Shown here: positions 63,657-64,000 of the stretch, in pieces
Numbering within the stretch: position 1 is the first letter of the stretch
Layout: each line of letters opens with the position of its first letter
Source: Gammaproteobacteria bacterium
GTDB taxonomy: Bacteria > Pseudomonadota > Gammaproteobacteria > Steroidobacterales > Steroidobacteraceae
NCBI GenBank assembly: GCA_027459765.1
Contig: DAIDHD010000028.1
Span: 17,301-81,300 of the forward strand
DNA length: 64,000 bases
Direction: 5' to 3'
Notes under the pieces: generated by a model
Told to the model about the DNA's origin: nothing
Databases searched by the model: none
Seen by the model: only the letters and a program-made list of their open reading frames with translations
Made by a program: the position numbers and the translations under genes

Positions 63657-64000
63657 TCAGTCACGAACCCGACGCACGCGGGGCGCAGTCGTACGGCGAC
63701 GCGCGGCTGCGAAGCGCAGCTGCGATGCGGGGTCGCACCCGGGCTCGCACGCCGGTGCACACGTCTGCCCGCGTCCACAGCAGTTGCGCGTGAGGTACTC
63801 GAGCAGCCAGTTCATGGCGGTGTAATCCGCCCGATACAACAAGTGCCGCCCCGTTCGTCGCTGCACCACGAGCCGCGCTCGCAGCAACGAATGCGCGTGA
63901 AAAGTGAGCGACGAGGGCGCAATGCCGACGCGCTGCGCAATGTCACCGGCCGCCATGCCCTCCGGACCCGCCTCCACCAGCAAGCGAAAGATCTCGAGCC
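63657..64000 (-). CDS. arsR: ArsR-family metalloregulator, 5' end cut by window edge
   Basis: Winged-helix repressor that releases the operon when arsenite binds. The last 114 codons are visible: LEIFRLLVEAGPEGMAAGDIA leads into the recognition helix (IAPSSLTFHAHSLLRARLV, cited in part) and wing (RRTGRHLLYRADY). The metal site is not the ELCVCDL type; instead a cysteine-rich tail follows (NCCGRGQTCAPACEPGCDP), as in some proteobacterial ArsR proteins with C-terminal arsenite-binding cysteines. The start and promoter/operator lie beyond the right edge. Confidence 0.9.
   Translation of the reverse strand, partial: LEIFRLLVEAGPEGMAAGDIAQRVGIAPSSLTFHAHSLLRARLVVQRRTGRHLLYRADYTAMNWLLEYLTRNCCGRGQTCAPACEPGCDPASQLRFAAARRRTTAPRVRRVRD

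Overview
The window reads as chromosomal DNA of a high-GC Gram-negative bacterium. It carries TonB-dependent receptors, outer-membrane beta-barrels, ExbB/ExbD proton channels, lipoproteins, Tat signals, a high-potential iron-sulfur protein and a gammaproteobacterial-type Ppc. I infer a gammaproteobacterium of the Xanthomonadales/Nevskiales/Steroidobacterales kind; the order is uncertain. No rRNA, tRNA, CRISPR array, insertion sequence or phage module was seen. Genes are tightly packed and no gene-free stretch exceeds about 250 bp.

Region by region. 1-6.1 kb: glycogen genes (glgB, cut by the left edge, and glgP) diverge from polyphosphate glucokinase, an NlpC/P60 lipoprotein and a glutathione transferase. 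6.1-17.1 kb: an MsbA-like ABC exporter, a TonB-dependent receptor coupled to fdhD, a glycine-zipper lipoprotein, an exported methyltransferase-like protein, L-serine dehydratase and PEP carboxylase. 17.2-27.5 kb: a ten-gene minus-strand operon with a cysteine-less TlpA-like protein, a coiled protein, two large TPR proteins, a small exported protein, ExbB, two ExbD, an AgmX/TonB-like transducer and a small protein. This layout resembles the Agl/Glt trans-envelope machinery of myxobacteria.

27.7-39.5 kb: two divergent operons. On the minus strand are a single-haem DUF1588-like protein, a dihaem LamG lipoprotein and a Tat-exported DUF1501-like protein. On the plus strand are a beta-propeller dihaem lipoprotein (hydrazine-synthase-alpha-like architecture), two paired outer-membrane barrels, TlpA, a DUF4266 lipoprotein and a DUF3570 protein. 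Together they predict five covalent haems outside the cytoplasm. The two barrels look like the outer-membrane half of the Glt-like machine, so the two clusters may form one apparatus. This is the least described part of the window. A VanZ-like protein and a HiPIP follow.

40.3-62.4 kb: catabolic and uptake genes. They include a glycerophosphodiesterase, a SYLF lipid-binding protein, an exported amidohydrolase diverging from a TonB receptor, a TPR-sulfotransferase, a phosphonate unit (phnX and an FAD amine oxidase), a DUF5690 transporter, an FAD oxidoreductase diverging from a rhodanese/MBL-hydrolase/TonB-receptor run, an S9 peptidase, a haloacetate-dehalogenase-type hydrolase, a secreted beta-propeller and an exported MBL hydrolase. 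62.4-64 kb: an arsenic operon (arsR cut by the right edge, arsC, aquaglyceroporin). Several convergent gene pairs are separated by strong GC-rich hairpins, mostly without a U-tract.
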